The notes: a model not told the origin generated them from the letters alone. 64,000 nt of DNA from Pseudomonadota bacterium (GCA_021808285.1 JAKBBV010000001.1:93304-157303), one strand, 5' to 3'; shown: positions 36,419-44,194, counted from the stretch's first letter. Program-made: numbers and translations.

Positions 36419-36724
36419 TCAGCGCTGAATCGGGGTCAGCGAACCTACGCCCTTGGGGGTCTTGATAGAGGTGCACGAGCCCTTCGGCACGAGCTTCCAG
36501 GAATTGCCCTGATAGTCGCGCGCCTGGCTGCCAGCGCAGGTGGTGCCGGCGCCCGCCTTGCAGTCGTTCTGGCCGGCGCGGGCGATGCCGTAGCACTTTT
36601 CCATGCCGGTCATGGCCTTGCCGTTGGCGGTCATCATGCCCGACGCGGCGCTGGCGGGGGCGGCGAGGCTGCCGGCCAGGCCCATGAGGGCGGCGGCGGC
36701 GAGAGCGGTCTTCACAGAGGTCAT
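36419..36724 (-). CDS. bufA1: Bufferin-type metallophore precursor (BufA1, DUF2282)
   Basis: 101 residues. A Sec signal peptide ([19 protein letters not shown]) precedes a ~74-residue mature peptide with four cysteines: Cys44 (MEKCYG), Cys55 (QNDCKAG), Cys63 (TTCAGS) and Cys84 (KGSCTSI). This is the DUF2282 pattern. In the characterised bufferin class the two central cysteines become thiooxazoles that bind copper and the outer two form a disulfide, which would here be 55/63 and 44/84. The peptide should buffer copper in the periplasm. An ideal AGGAG lies 7 bases before the ATG, and a SigF-type promoter lies ~95 bp upstream. Confidence 0.92.
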   Translation of the reverse strand: MTSVKTALAAAALMGLAGSLAAPASAASGMMTANGKAMTGMEKCYGIARAGQNDCKAGAGTTCAGSQARDYQGNSWKLVPKGSCTSIKTPKGVGSLTPIQR

Positions 36725-36817
36725 CGAATGGCTCCTAGACGTGGATTGGGCGCCGCCGCAGGAGTGCGGAGGGGCGCGGACCGGGTGGGCGGAGCCCTTG
36801 ACCGGTCATGTCAGGCC

Positions 36818-36844
36818 ATTCGATGGGGAATCTGGATTGGTTAC
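36818..36844 (-). promoter_or_regulatory. SigF-type promoter of the bufferin operon
   Basis: On the minus strand -35 GTAACC (36844-36839), 16-bp spacer, -10 CGAAT (36822-36818). This matches the published Caulobacter SigF consensus (GTAACC, 16 bp, CGAA) exactly, and a matching motif serves the divergent sigF gene. The expected transcript start is near 36811, giving a leader of about 87 bases. The spacer contains a GANTC site (GAATC on the plus strand, 36828-36832). Confidence 0.85.
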
Positions 36845-36869
36845 GGCAGGGGCGATTCTTTTTTGCGAT

Positions 36870-36911
36870 TTTTCCAGAGTCGCTTTTTTGTTTTCCAGAG
36901 TCGCTTTTTTG
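36870..36911. repeat. Perfect 21-bp tandem repeat (two copies) with GAGTC sites between buf and sigF
   Basis: Unit TTTTCCAGAGTCGCTTTTTTG at 36870-36890 and 36891-36911, with no mismatch. It is far more AT-rich than its surroundings and each copy contains GAGTC, a GANTC motif for CcrM-type adenine methylation (36877-36881, 36898-36902). Two further GANTC sites lie at 36828-36832 and 36854-36858. The 21-bp period equals two helical turns, so a protein could bind both copies on one face. It lies upstream of both divergent -35 elements. Confidence 0.9.
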
Positions 36912-36921
36912 TGCCTGTGGC

Positions 36922-36947
36922 GTAACGAAACGGGCGGCCGGAGCGAA
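36922..36947 (+). promoter_or_regulatory. SigF-type autoregulatory promoter of sigF-nrsF
   Basis: -35 GTAACG (36922-36927), 16-bp spacer, -10 CGAA (36944-36947). It has the same architecture as the divergent buf promoter, with one -35 mismatch. It lies 22 bp before the GTG start of sigF; a transcript starting near 36955 would include the AGGAG at 36960-36964. Confidence 0.8.
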
Positions 36948-36969
36948 GGCCAGGATATGAGGAGATGGC

Positions 36970-37530
36970 GTGCCGGTCTCAGAAGAGAGACTGCGACAGC
37001 TGATGCTCCAAGGGCTCGCCGGTGAGGCTGGGGCCCAGCGAGAGCTGCTGACTGAACTGGCGCGCCTCTTCGCGGCCTATTTTCGACGCCGGCTCGCCGA
37101 TCAGGCGGGCGACGTGGACGATCTGGTTCAGGAGGTTCTCATCGCCGTGCACACGCGGAGGGCAACCTACGATACGGCCCAGCCGTTCACGGCCTGGGTT
37201 TACGCCATCGCGCGTTACAAGCTGATCGACCATGCCCGGCGCTCGCGGGTCAGGCGGCACGTCTCACTGGATGATGCGGGCGACCTGTTCAGCGAGGATG
37301 AGTCCGAGGCCGCTACCGCAAGGTCCGATCTGGAACGGCTGATGGATGCCCTGCCCGCGGGGCAGCGCAATGCGATCCGCGCGACCAAAATGGACGGACT
37401 ATCAGTGGCCGAGGCCTCAACCCGGCTGGGCATGTCGGAATCGGCGGTCAAGGTGAGCGTGCATCGAGGGCTCAAGGCCCTTACCGCGCGCCTGCGCGGC
37501 GCCAGAAGCGGGGGCGACCGTGAGGACTGA
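36970..37530 (+). CDS. sigF: SigF-like ECF sigma factor
   Basis: 186 residues from GTG 36970, 5 bases after AGGAG. Region 2 (about 20-95) has GDVDDLVQEVLIAVHTRR and PFTAWVYAIARYKLIDHARR; region 4 (about 120-172) has LPAGQRNAIRATKMDGLSVAEAS, then SESAVKVSVHRGLKAL. It is followed by an NrsF-type anti-sigma gene overlapping by 11 bp. In Caulobacter this sigma factor responds to chromate, cadmium, copper or oxidative stress and drives a small regulon including bufferin operons. The promoters on both sides of the intergenic region fit autoregulation plus control of buf. Confidence 0.92.
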   Translation: MPVSEERLRQLMLQGLAGEAGAQRELLTELARLFAAYFRRRLADQAGDVDDLVQEVLIAVHTRRATYDTAQPFTAWVYAIARYKLIDHARRSRVRRHVSLDDAGDLFSEDESEAATARSDLERLMDALPAGQRNAIRATKMDGLSVAEASTRLGMSESAVKVSVHRGLKALTARLRGARSGGDRED

Positions 37531-38161
37531 GGACCTTATCGAGGCTCTGGCGCGCGACACCCGTCCCGTCGCCGCCCGTCGGGTCGAGCAGGTGACCGCT
37601 CTGGCCCTGATCGTGGGCTTTGGCGTCAGTCTTGCGGCGACGCTCATCTGGCTGGGGCCGCGCCCCGACATGGCCCGCGCCGTCCACACCGGCGGGTTCT
37701 GGCTGAAGATGGCCTATCCCTTGGCCGTGGCCATCGCGGCGATGTCGCTCGGCTGCGCTCTGGTGCGTCCAGCCTGCCCCACACGAGCCCGGGCGAGATG
37801 GGCGAGCGCGCCATTCCTGATCATCTTCGCTCTGGGCGCGGTGAGCTTCGCCCTGGCCCCGGGGGCCGACAGGGCGACAATCTGGTGGGGCCACTCCTGG
37901 GACCTTTGTCCCTGGTACGTGCTTCTGTTCTCCCTGCCGCCCTTCGTGGGCGTGAGCCTCGCCTTCCGCCAATTCGCGCCGACACGCCTGAGGCTGGCGG
38001 GCTTTGTGGCGGGGCTGTCGGCGGGCGGGGTCGGGGCTTTCGCCTATGCCTTCTCCTGCAACGAAACCGGTATCCCCTTTCTCGCCGCCTGGTTCACCTT
38101 GGGCATTCTTCTCGCCGGGGGTCTGGGCGCGCTGCTGGGCCCACGGATCCTGAGATGGTGA
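37520..38161 (+). CDS. nrsF: NrsF-type anti-sigma factor (DUF1109)
   Basis: 213 residues, six transmembrane helices, GTG start at 37520 inside the sigF 3' end. The N-terminal ~25 residues (TEDLIEALARDTRPVAARR) would bind the sigma factor. Cysteines are at 79, 86, 130 (WDLCPWY) and 180 (FSCNETG); the last two sit in the periplasmic-loop positions of the conserved cysteine pair implicated in stress sensing by Caulobacter NrsF. Loss of inhibition upon thiol or metal attack would release SigF. Confidence 0.92.
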   Translation: MRTEDLIEALARDTRPVAARRVEQVTALALIVGFGVSLAATLIWLGPRPDMARAVHTGGFWLKMAYPLAVAIAAMSLGCALVRPACPTRARARWASAPFLIIFALGAVSFALAPGADRATIWWGHSWDLCPWYVLLFSLPPFVGVSLAFRQFAPTRLRLAGFVAGLSAGGVGAFAYAFSCNETGIPFLAAWFTLGILLAGGLGALLGPRILRW

Positions 38162-38189
38162 GGGCCGCGCTTTTGCGAAGCGTCGCCGC

Positions 38190-38819
38190 GTGAGCCCGCT
38201 ACAGGCCTTTGGCGCCTTTGTCGTCGCCGCTGCGCTCGTCACTCTCGCCCCAGGCCTGGACACGGCCCTGGTGCTGCGAACCACAGCCGCCCAGGGGCGT
38301 CGCGCGGGCGCCCTTGCGGCGCTGGGGATCGGCTTGGGCTGCATGGTCTGGGGCGCTGCCGCAGCACTCGGCCTGGGCGCGCTGCTGCTCGTTTCGAAGT
38401 CGCTCTACGCCCTCGTGCGTCTGGTCGGCGCCGCCTATCTGATCTGGATGGGCGCCCATCTGCTGGTCAGGCCCCGGACGCACATGATCGAGGCGGGGGC
38501 GCCGCCTCCCCGAACCGGGCGGCCGAGCACGCCGTTCTGGCGCGGCCTGGGAACCAATCTCCTGAACCCCAAGGTGGGCGTCTTCTATGTCAGCTTCCTT
38601 CCCGCTTTCGCTGCGAGGGGCGTCGCCTTCGCGCCCTGGGGCCTGCTGCTGACCCTCACCCACGTCATCCTGGGTCTGGTCTGGTTCGCCCTCATCATCC
38701 GCCTTCTTGAGCGGGCGCGCGCGTGGCTCGACAGACCCGCCGTGGTGGGTGGGTTGGACCGGATCACGGGCCTCGTCTTTATCGGCTTCGGCGCGGACCT
38801 GGCGCTGGGACGACGCTGA
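38190..38819 (+). CDS. LysE family translocator
   Basis: 209 residues, six transmembrane helices. TLAPGLDTALVLRTTAAQGRRAGALAALGIGLG near the N-terminus and NPKVGVFYVSFLPAF in the middle are LysE/RhtB hallmarks. It exports amino acids or derivatives; the substrate is unknown. GTG start 28 bp after nrsF; it could be in the sigF transcript or separate. It converges on the MaoC gene. Confidence 0.9.
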   Translation: MSPLQAFGAFVVAAALVTLAPGLDTALVLRTTAAQGRRAGALAALGIGLGCMVWGAAAALGLGALLLVSKSLYALVRLVGAAYLIWMGAHLLVRPRTHMIEAGAPPPRTGRPSTPFWRGLGTNLLNPKVGVFYVSFLPAFAARGVAFAPWGLLLTLTHVILGLVWFALIIRLLERARAWLDRPAVVGGLDRITGLVFIGFGADLALGRR

Positions 38820-38850
38820 GGGCCGCCGCCGCGAGGGCCGCGCCGTCCGT

Positions 38851-39300
38851 TCAGCCGCCGTAGATAATGGAGATGGTCTCAGCCACGCACGCCGGGCGCT
38901 CCTCGCCCTCGATCTCAATCGTGCATTCGTTCTTGATCTGCAGGCCGCCCGCGCGGGGCTCGACGCCGATCAGCTTCTGGCGCAGGCGCACCCGCTTTCC
39001 GATGCGCACCATGTTGGTGAAGCGCACCTTGTCCGAGCCGTAATTGATGCCCCGGGTCACGCCCTTCACCGGCATCAGGCCCTGGGACAAAAACGGAATG
39101 AGGGACAGGGTCAGATAGCCGTGGGCGATGGGCCCGCCCATTTCCCGGGTGGCCCGCTCCACATCCACGTGAATCCATTGATGATCGCCGGTGGCGTCGG
39201 CGAACAGATTGACCCGATCCTGGGTGATCTCGACCCATTCCGAGACGCCGACCTCGGTTCCCACCAGTCCGGGCAGGTCCTTCATGTCCACCGGTTGCAT
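38851..39300 (-). CDS. MaoC-family (R)-specific enoyl-CoA hydratase
   Basis: 149 residues, single hotdog domain. The hydratase-2 motif is complete: Asp in FADATGDHQWIHVD and His in the same stretch, followed by PIAHGYLTLSLIP. It hydrates trans-2-enoyl-CoA to (R)-3-hydroxyacyl-CoA, in fatty-acid degradation or PHA precursor supply. Third gene after the GMC oxidoreductase and acyl-CoA synthetase (25 bp gap). Confidence 0.9.
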   Translation of the reverse strand: MQPVDMKDLPGLVGTEVGVSEWVEITQDRVNLFADATGDHQWIHVDVERATREMGGPIAHGYLTLSLIPFLSQGLMPVKGVTRGINYGSDKVRFTNMVRIGKRVRLRQKLIGVEPRAGGLQIKNECTIEIEGEERPACVAETISIIYGG

Positions 39301-39325
39301 GATCCTCAGCTTTCCTTTTGCGCGT

Positions 39326-40876
39326 TCAGACGATCTTTGAATCCGACTTGCCCCAATAGGCGTCGCGGATGAGCCGCTTATAGAGCTTGCCGGTGGCGTG
39401 ACGAGGCAACTCCTTCATGAAGTCGATCCGTCTGGGCGCCTTGACGTGGGAGAGATTGGCCCGGGCGAAGGCCGAGAGCTCGGCCGCCAGAGGCTCGCCC
39501 GCCTCGGCCCAGTCCGCCGGCTGGATCACTGCGACCACCTCCTCGCCCATCTCCTCGTGCGGCGCGCCGACGACGGCCACATCCGCCACCTTGGGATGAG
39601 TGATGAGGAGGTTCTCGATCTCCTGGGGATAGATGTTCACCCCGCCGGAAATGATCATGAAACTCTTGCGGTCGGTGAGGTAGAGAAACCCCTCCTCATC
39701 GATCCAGCCGACATCGCCCAGCGTCGTCCAGCCCTTGGGGTGACGGCTTTCGGCGGTCTTTTCCGGGGCGTTGTGGTATTCGAACTCGCCGCCGCCGGCG
39801 AAATAGACCACGCCCTCGGATCGCGGCGGAAGCTCCTCGCCGTCCTCGCCGCAGATCTTGATCTGGGCGGTCAGGCCCCGGCCCACCGAACCCTTGTGGG
39901 TCAACCACTCCCGCGCGCTGATGAAACAGAAACCGTTGCCCTCGGTGCCGGCATAGTACTCGTGCACGATGGGCCCCCACCAGTCGATCATCGCCTCCTT
40001 GACGGGGATCGGGCAGGGCGCGGCGGCGTGGAACACCGAAGTGAGCGAGGTGAGATCGTACTTGGCGCGGGTCCCCTCCGGCAGCTTGAGCATGCGCACG
40101 AAATGCGTCGGCACCCACTGGGCCGAGGTCGCCTTGTAGGTCTCGATGGCCGCCAGCGCCGCCTCGGGATCGAAACGCTCCATCATCACCACTGTCCCGC
40201 CCAGGTGCTGAACGGCCATCGACCAGCCCAGCGGCGCGGCGTGATAAAGCGGCGCGGGCGAAAGGTAGATCATATCCGGATTGAAGCCGAGCAGAGCCTG
40301 GCCGATGGCGGCCAGAGGGTTGGGCCCGTCGATGGGCTGCGGCCCCACGGCGGCGTTGGCGCGCTTGACGCCCTTGGGACGGCCTGTCGTGCCGGAGGAA
40401 TAGAGCATGACGGCTCCGGCGCATTCGTCGGAGATGGGGCTTGCGGGAAAGGCCTCGCGCGCCGCCTCGAATCCCGCGAACGGCGCGGCTCTCCCTTCGG
40501 TCATCCAGAAGGTCAGTCCTGGCAGACCCTTGGCCGTCTCCAGCGCCGTGGCTTTCAGGCTCTGGGAGGCGATGAGCGCCTTGGCCCCGCTGTCGCGGAC
40601 GATGTAGTCCACCTCGCCGGCGGTGAGCTTGGAGGAGATACAGGTGACGCGGACGCCGGCGCGCTGGGTCGCCCAGAGGACCTCATAGTAGCGGGGGCTG
40701 TTGTCCATGAAGACCGCGATGGCGTCCCCGGCCTGGATGCCTGCGGCCCGGAACAGATGCGCGCCCTGGTTGGAGCGGGCGTCGAGCTCGCCATAGGTCA
40801 GAACCTCGCCCGATCCCGACATGATGCAAGCGGGTTTGTCGGGGTGGGTGCGGGCGTGATGGCTGGGATGCGACAT
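39326..40876 (-). CDS. AMP-dependent acyl-CoA synthetase/ligase
   Basis: 516 residues, ANL superfamily. The P-loop-like motif is YSSGTTGRPKGVKRAN (residues about 159-174); later motifs YYAGTEGNG and LYLTDRKSFMIISGGVNIYPQEIE and the C-terminal Lys region (RHATGKLYKR) are present. It activates a carboxylic acid to its CoA thioester. Substrate unknown; by context a fatty or branched aliphatic acid. Its ATG overlaps the stop of the GMC oxidoreductase by one base. Confidence 0.92.
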   Translation of the reverse strand: MSHPSHHARTHPDKPACIMSGSGEVLTYGELDARSNQGAHLFRAAGIQAGDAIAVFMDNSPRYYEVLWATQRAGVRVTCISSKLTAGEVDYIVRDSGAKALIASQSLKATALETAKGLPGLTFWMTEGRAAPFAGFEAAREAFPASPISDECAGAVMLYSSGTTGRPKGVKRANAAVGPQPIDGPNPLAAIGQALLGFNPDMIYLSPAPLYHAAPLGWSMAVQHLGGTVVMMERFDPEAALAAIETYKATSAQWVPTHFVRMLKLPEGTRAKYDLTSLTSVFHAAAPCPIPVKEAMIDWWGPIVHEYYAGTEGNGFCFISAREWLTHKGSVGRGLTAQIKICGEDGEELPPRSEGVVYFAGGGEFEYHNAPEKTAESRHPKGWTTLGDVGWIDEEGFLYLTDRKSFMIISGGVNIYPQEIENLLITHPKVADVAVVGAPHEEMGEEVVAVIQPADWAEAGEPLAAELSAFARANLSHVKAPRRIDFMKELPRHATGKLYKRLIRDAYWGKSDSKIV

Positions 40877-42543
40877 CAGGCGGCCATGGCCGACGCGGTT
40901 CGGCCGAGAATGAGATCGCTGGCTTTCTCACCGATCATGATGCTGGGCGCATTGGTGTTGCCCGAGACCAGGCGGGGCATGATCGAGGCGTCCGCGACCC
41001 TCAGGCCCTCGACCCCGTGGACCTTCAGCTCCGGATCCACCACGGCCATGGGGCCGCGCCCCATCTGGCAGGTCCCCACGGGGTGATAAAGGGTCTGACC
41101 GGCCATCTTGGCGTAGGCCAGAAGGGCGGCCTTGGTCTTGGCGTCCGGTCCCGGCAGGGTCTCGTGGTCGATCAGAGGCGCCAGGGCGTCCTGCTGGGCG
41201 ATCTTCCGCGCCCATTTGATCCCGGCAAGGATCACCTCGCGGTCAAGTGGATCGGAGAGGTAGTTGGGCAGGATCGCGGGATGCTCGCGAGGATCGGCCG
41301 AGCGAATGTGGATGGAGCCGCGGCTCTCGGGGCGCACCTGACACGGCGCGATGGTCAGGCCGGGCTTGTCCTCCAGCTCCATGGCGCCGCCTTCGCCGAC
41401 GTTCGAAACATCGGTGGTGGCGGGCAGAATATGGAACTGGATGTCCGGCGTGGCCAAGTCGGGCCTCGACTTGCAGAAGGCGGCGATGTGCGCGGCCGAC
41501 AAGGTCAGGAGGCCCTTGCGCTGAAACACATATTTCACCGTCTCGCCGACGAAACGCAGGCCCTTGGTCAGCTCGTTGACTGAGACGACGCCGGCTTTCA
41601 GACGCCAGGTGAGGGCGACGAGGTAGTGGTCCTGGAGGTTCTCGCCCACGCCGGGCAGATCCTTGACGACCTCGATCCCATGCTCAGCGAGACGTGCGCC
41701 AGGGCCGACGCCCGAGAGCTGAAGCAGTTGGGGAGAATTCACCGCTCCGCCGGAAAGGATGACCTCCTTCCGGGCCTGGATGGTCTTCCTGACCCCGTTC
41801 TGGAGGAACTCCACGCCCACCGCCCGCTTGCCCTCGAAGATGACCCGGCTGGCGAGCGCCTGGGTCACGACCTGGAGATTTGGCCGCGACATGGCGGGAT
41901 GCAGATAGGCCACCGCGCTCGAGCAGCGCTGGCCGTTCTTCACGGTGAGCTGATAGTAGCCCGCGCCTTCCTGTTCAGGACCATTGATGTCGGGGTTGCG
42001 CGGGATGCCGGCGCTCTCGCAGGCGGCCACCACGGCATCGGACACCGGGTGGGTCTCGGTGACATCGGACACATTGAGCGGCCCGCCCACGCCGTGGAAG
42101 TCACAGGCCCCGCGCTCCTGATGCTCGGCCCGGACGAAGTAGGGTTTCACATCGTCCCAACCCCATCCCTCGCAGCCCAGCTGGCGCCAGCCGTCATAGT
42201 CGGCGTGCTGTCCGCGCACATAGAGCATGGCGTTGAGCGAGGACGAGCCGCCCAGAACCTTGCCGCGGGGCCAGCTGAACACGCGCCCGCCGGCGGAGGC
42301 GTCCGGTTCGGTCTCATAGTTCCAGTTGACCTGGGGGTTCTTCAGGTTGCGCGCATAGCCCACCGGAATGTGGATCATCAGGTTGGACATGAACTGAGGC
42401 AGATTTCGCGTGGGGCGATCGTCGCCGCCGGCCTCCAGAATGGCGACCTGGAGGCCGGGCTCAGCGGAAAGGCGGTTGGCGATCACGCAGCCGGCCGAGC
42501 CGGCGCCGACAATCACATAGTCCGCGATCAGATCCCAGGACAT
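40876..42543 (-). CDS. GMC-family FAD-dependent alcohol dehydrogenase (choline dehydrogenase-like)
   Basis: 555 residues from ATG 42543, which has a good GGGAGAGG upstream; a GTG at 42573 would add ten. The FAD motif is DYVIVGAGSAGC near the N-terminus, followed by GRVFSWPRGKVLGGSSSLNAM and the C-terminal HPVGTCQMG with the catalytic His pair. Family members oxidise choline, aliphatic alcohols (AlkJ) or polyethylene glycol. The downstream acyl-CoA synthetase and MaoC hydratase favour an alcohol-to-acyl-CoA route over choline metabolism. Confidence 0.9.
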   Translation of the reverse strand: MSWDLIADYVIVGAGSAGCVIANRLSAEPGLQVAILEAGGDDRPTRNLPQFMSNLMIHIPVGYARNLKNPQVNWNYETEPDASAGGRVFSWPRGKVLGGSSSLNAMLYVRGQHADYDGWRQLGCEGWGWDDVKPYFVRAEHQERGACDFHGVGGPLNVSDVTETHPVSDAVVAACESAGIPRNPDINGPEQEGAGYYQLTVKNGQRCSSAVAYLHPAMSRPNLQVVTQALASRVIFEGKRAVGVEFLQNGVRKTIQARKEVILSGGAVNSPQLLQLSGVGPGARLAEHGIEVVKDLPGVGENLQDHYLVALTWRLKAGVVSVNELTKGLRFVGETVKYVFQRKGLLTLSAAHIAAFCKSRPDLATPDIQFHILPATTDVSNVGEGGAMELEDKPGLTIAPCQVRPESRGSIHIRSADPREHPAILPNYLSDPLDREVILAGIKWARKIAQQDALAPLIDHETLPGPDAKTKAALLAYAKMAGQTLYHPVGTCQMGRGPMAVVDPELKVHGVEGLRVADASIMPRLVSGNTNAPSIMIGEKASDLILGRTASAMAA

Positions 42544-42684
42544 GACCTCTCCCAACCTGTTCTCGTTGCCCACCGTGTTCTCTTTTCATTGGCGGCAGTC
42601 TATGCCGCTATGACTTCATAGAACCACCGCGCGAGGCGCGCCAAGCCTTCCGCGAGGTTAGATATCACAGCCGGGAGGATCCCC

Positions 42685-43569
42685 ATGGCCGCGCCGCAAT
42701 TCGAGACCATCCTGTATGAGGTCGAGGAGGGGATCGCGACGATCACGCTGAACCGGCCGGACAAGCTGAACGCCTTCACCGCGCGCATGATGGCCGACCT
42801 GATCTCCGCATTCGACGCCACCGACGCCGACGACGCCGTGAGGGCGGTGATCGTCACCGGGGCGGGCCGCGGTTTCTGCGCTGGCGCCGATCTCTCCGGC
42901 GGCGGATCGACCTTCGACTTCGCCGCCAGCCAGGACCCGCTACGCCTGGAGGCGCGTATCAACGGCGTGCAGCGCGACGGCGGCGGGCGGGTCACCTTGC
43001 GCATCTTCGACAGCCTCAAACCGGTGATCGCCGCGGTGAACGGGCCCGCGGTGGGGATCGGCGCGACGATGCAGCTGGCCATGGATATGCGCCTAGCCTC
43101 CACCAGCGCCCGCTTCGGTTTTGTCTTCGCCCGTCGCGGCATCACGCCGGAAGCGGCCTCGTCCTGGTTCCTGCCGCGCCTGGTCGGTCTGCAGACCGCG
43201 CTGGAATGGTGTTACACGGGGCGCGTGTTCGCGGCGGAGGAGGCGAAGGAGCGGGGTCTGGTCCGCTCGCTCCATGCCCCGGAGGACCTGCTGCCCGCCG
43301 CCCGGGCCCTGGCGCGCGAAATCGCCGACAACACCGCGCCGGTGTCGGTCGCCGTGACCCGGCAGCTGCTCTGGCGCATGGCCGGGGCGGACCATCCCAT
43401 GACCGCGCACCAGGCGGACAGCCGGGCCATTCAGGCCAGAGGCGCCTCCAAAGATGCCCGCGAAGGGGTCCAGGCCTTCCTGGAAAAGCGGCAGGCGGCC
43501 TTCCCTAACCGCGTGTCCGACGAAATGCCGGACATCTGGCCCGACTGGACGCCTCGCGCCTTTCGCTGA
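42685..43569 (+). CDS. Enoyl-CoA hydratase/isomerase family protein (crotonase)
   Basis: 294 residues. ATITLNRPDKLNAFTARM, the oxyanion-hole motif GAGRGFCAGADLSGGG and AVNGPAVGIGATMQLAMDMR are crotonase signatures. The second catalytic Glu expected after the GITPEAASSWFLPRLVG stretch is Glu-Ala here. It may be a 2,3-enoyl-CoA hydratase/isomerase. Divergent from the GMC/acyl-CoA synthetase/MaoC operon (141 bp between starts), so a shared fatty-acid pathway is likely. Confidence 0.9.
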   Translation: MAAPQFETILYEVEEGIATITLNRPDKLNAFTARMMADLISAFDATDADDAVRAVIVTGAGRGFCAGADLSGGGSTFDFAASQDPLRLEARINGVQRDGGGRVTLRIFDSLKPVIAAVNGPAVGIGATMQLAMDMRLASTSARFGFVFARRGITPEAASSWFLPRLVGLQTALEWCYTGRVFAAEEAKERGLVRSLHAPEDLLPAARALAREIADNTAPVSVAVTRQLLWRMAGADHPMTAHQADSRAIQARGASKDAREGVQAFLEKRQAAFPNRVSDEMPDIWPDWTPRAFR

Positions 43570-43591
43570 TCGGGTAATTTTCGCTGATCGG
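43561..43591. repeat. 13-bp direct repeat at the crotonase stop
   Basis: TTTCGCTGATCGG occurs at 43561-43573 and 43579-43591 (18-bp period). The first copy includes the crotonase stop codon, so a local duplication after the gene end is likely. Confidence 0.8.
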
Positions 43592-43777
43592 CGACGAGCT
43601 TCGTTAATCTGAAATTTTACACATCTGATCTTTGCGGGCAAGACCCGAGACGTTCGGTCGCACCCCTTGCAAGGCCGCGCCTTGCTTGCGCCGTTGCACG
43701 AAGATCAATAAAAATCGAATTGCATTTCAAATAAGGACGGCGACCGGCGCCGGCCAAAAGAGACAAGTCACGATAAA
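43592..43777 (+). promoter_or_regulatory. AT-rich leader/promoter region of mucR
   Basis: The stretch before mucR is markedly AT-rich for this genome (AATAAAAATCG, TTTCAAATAAGG at about 43706-43736). It contains TTAA-N7-TTTT at 43604-43618, an imperfect version of the CtrA motif TTAA-N7-TTAA, and a perfect palindrome CCTTGCAAGG at 43665-43674. MucR/Ros proteins bind AT-rich DNA with T-A steps and repress their own genes, so autoregulation here is plausible. No -35/-10 pair can be assigned with certainty. Confidence 0.45.
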
Positions 43778-44194
43778 ATGGATACCAAACCTGAAGTCAT
43801 CGAGATGACGGCTGAGATCGTCGCATCCTATGTGGAGAACAATTCGGTCGCCGCGGCGGAGCTTCCGGCTCTGATCCAGAGTGTTCACAAGGCTCTGATG
43901 GGGGTCGCTTCGGGCGAGGCGGTGGTCGAAGCGGCGCCCAAGGAGCCGGCGGTCCCGGTCCGGCGCTCGGTGCAGCCTGATTACATCACCTGCCTGGAAG
44001 ACGGTCGTAAGTTCAAGTCGCTCAAGCGGCATCTGCGCACTCGCTACGGTCTATCTCCGGACGATTATCGCGCCAAGTGGGGTCTGCCGAAGGACTACCC
44101 CATGGTGGCGCCGAACTACGCCAAGGCGCGTTCCGATCTCGCCAAGCAGATGGGTCTTGGCCAAGTCGAGCGCGGTAAACGCCCCAAGCGCTGA
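43778..44194 (+). CDS. mucR: MucR/Ros family transcriptional regulator
   Basis: 138 residues. N-terminal helical oligomerisation region (MTAEIVASYVENNSV) and C-terminal zinc-finger-like DNA-binding domain: YITCLEDGRKFKSLKRHL, then SPDDYRAKWGLPKDYPMVAPNYA. Cys72, Asp75 and His85 match three metal ligands of Ros/MucR; at the fourth position the usual His of THH/THY is absent (Arg89-Tyr90). In Caulobacterales and rhizobia MucR proteins act as heterochromatin-like silencers and cell-cycle regulators. Monocistronic. Confidence 0.93.
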   Translation: MDTKPEVIEMTAEIVASYVENNSVAAAELPALIQSVHKALMGVASGEAVVEAAPKEPAVPVRRSVQPDYITCLEDGRKFKSLKRHLRTRYGLSPDDYRAKWGLPKDYPMVAPNYAKARSDLAKQMGLGQVERGKRPKR

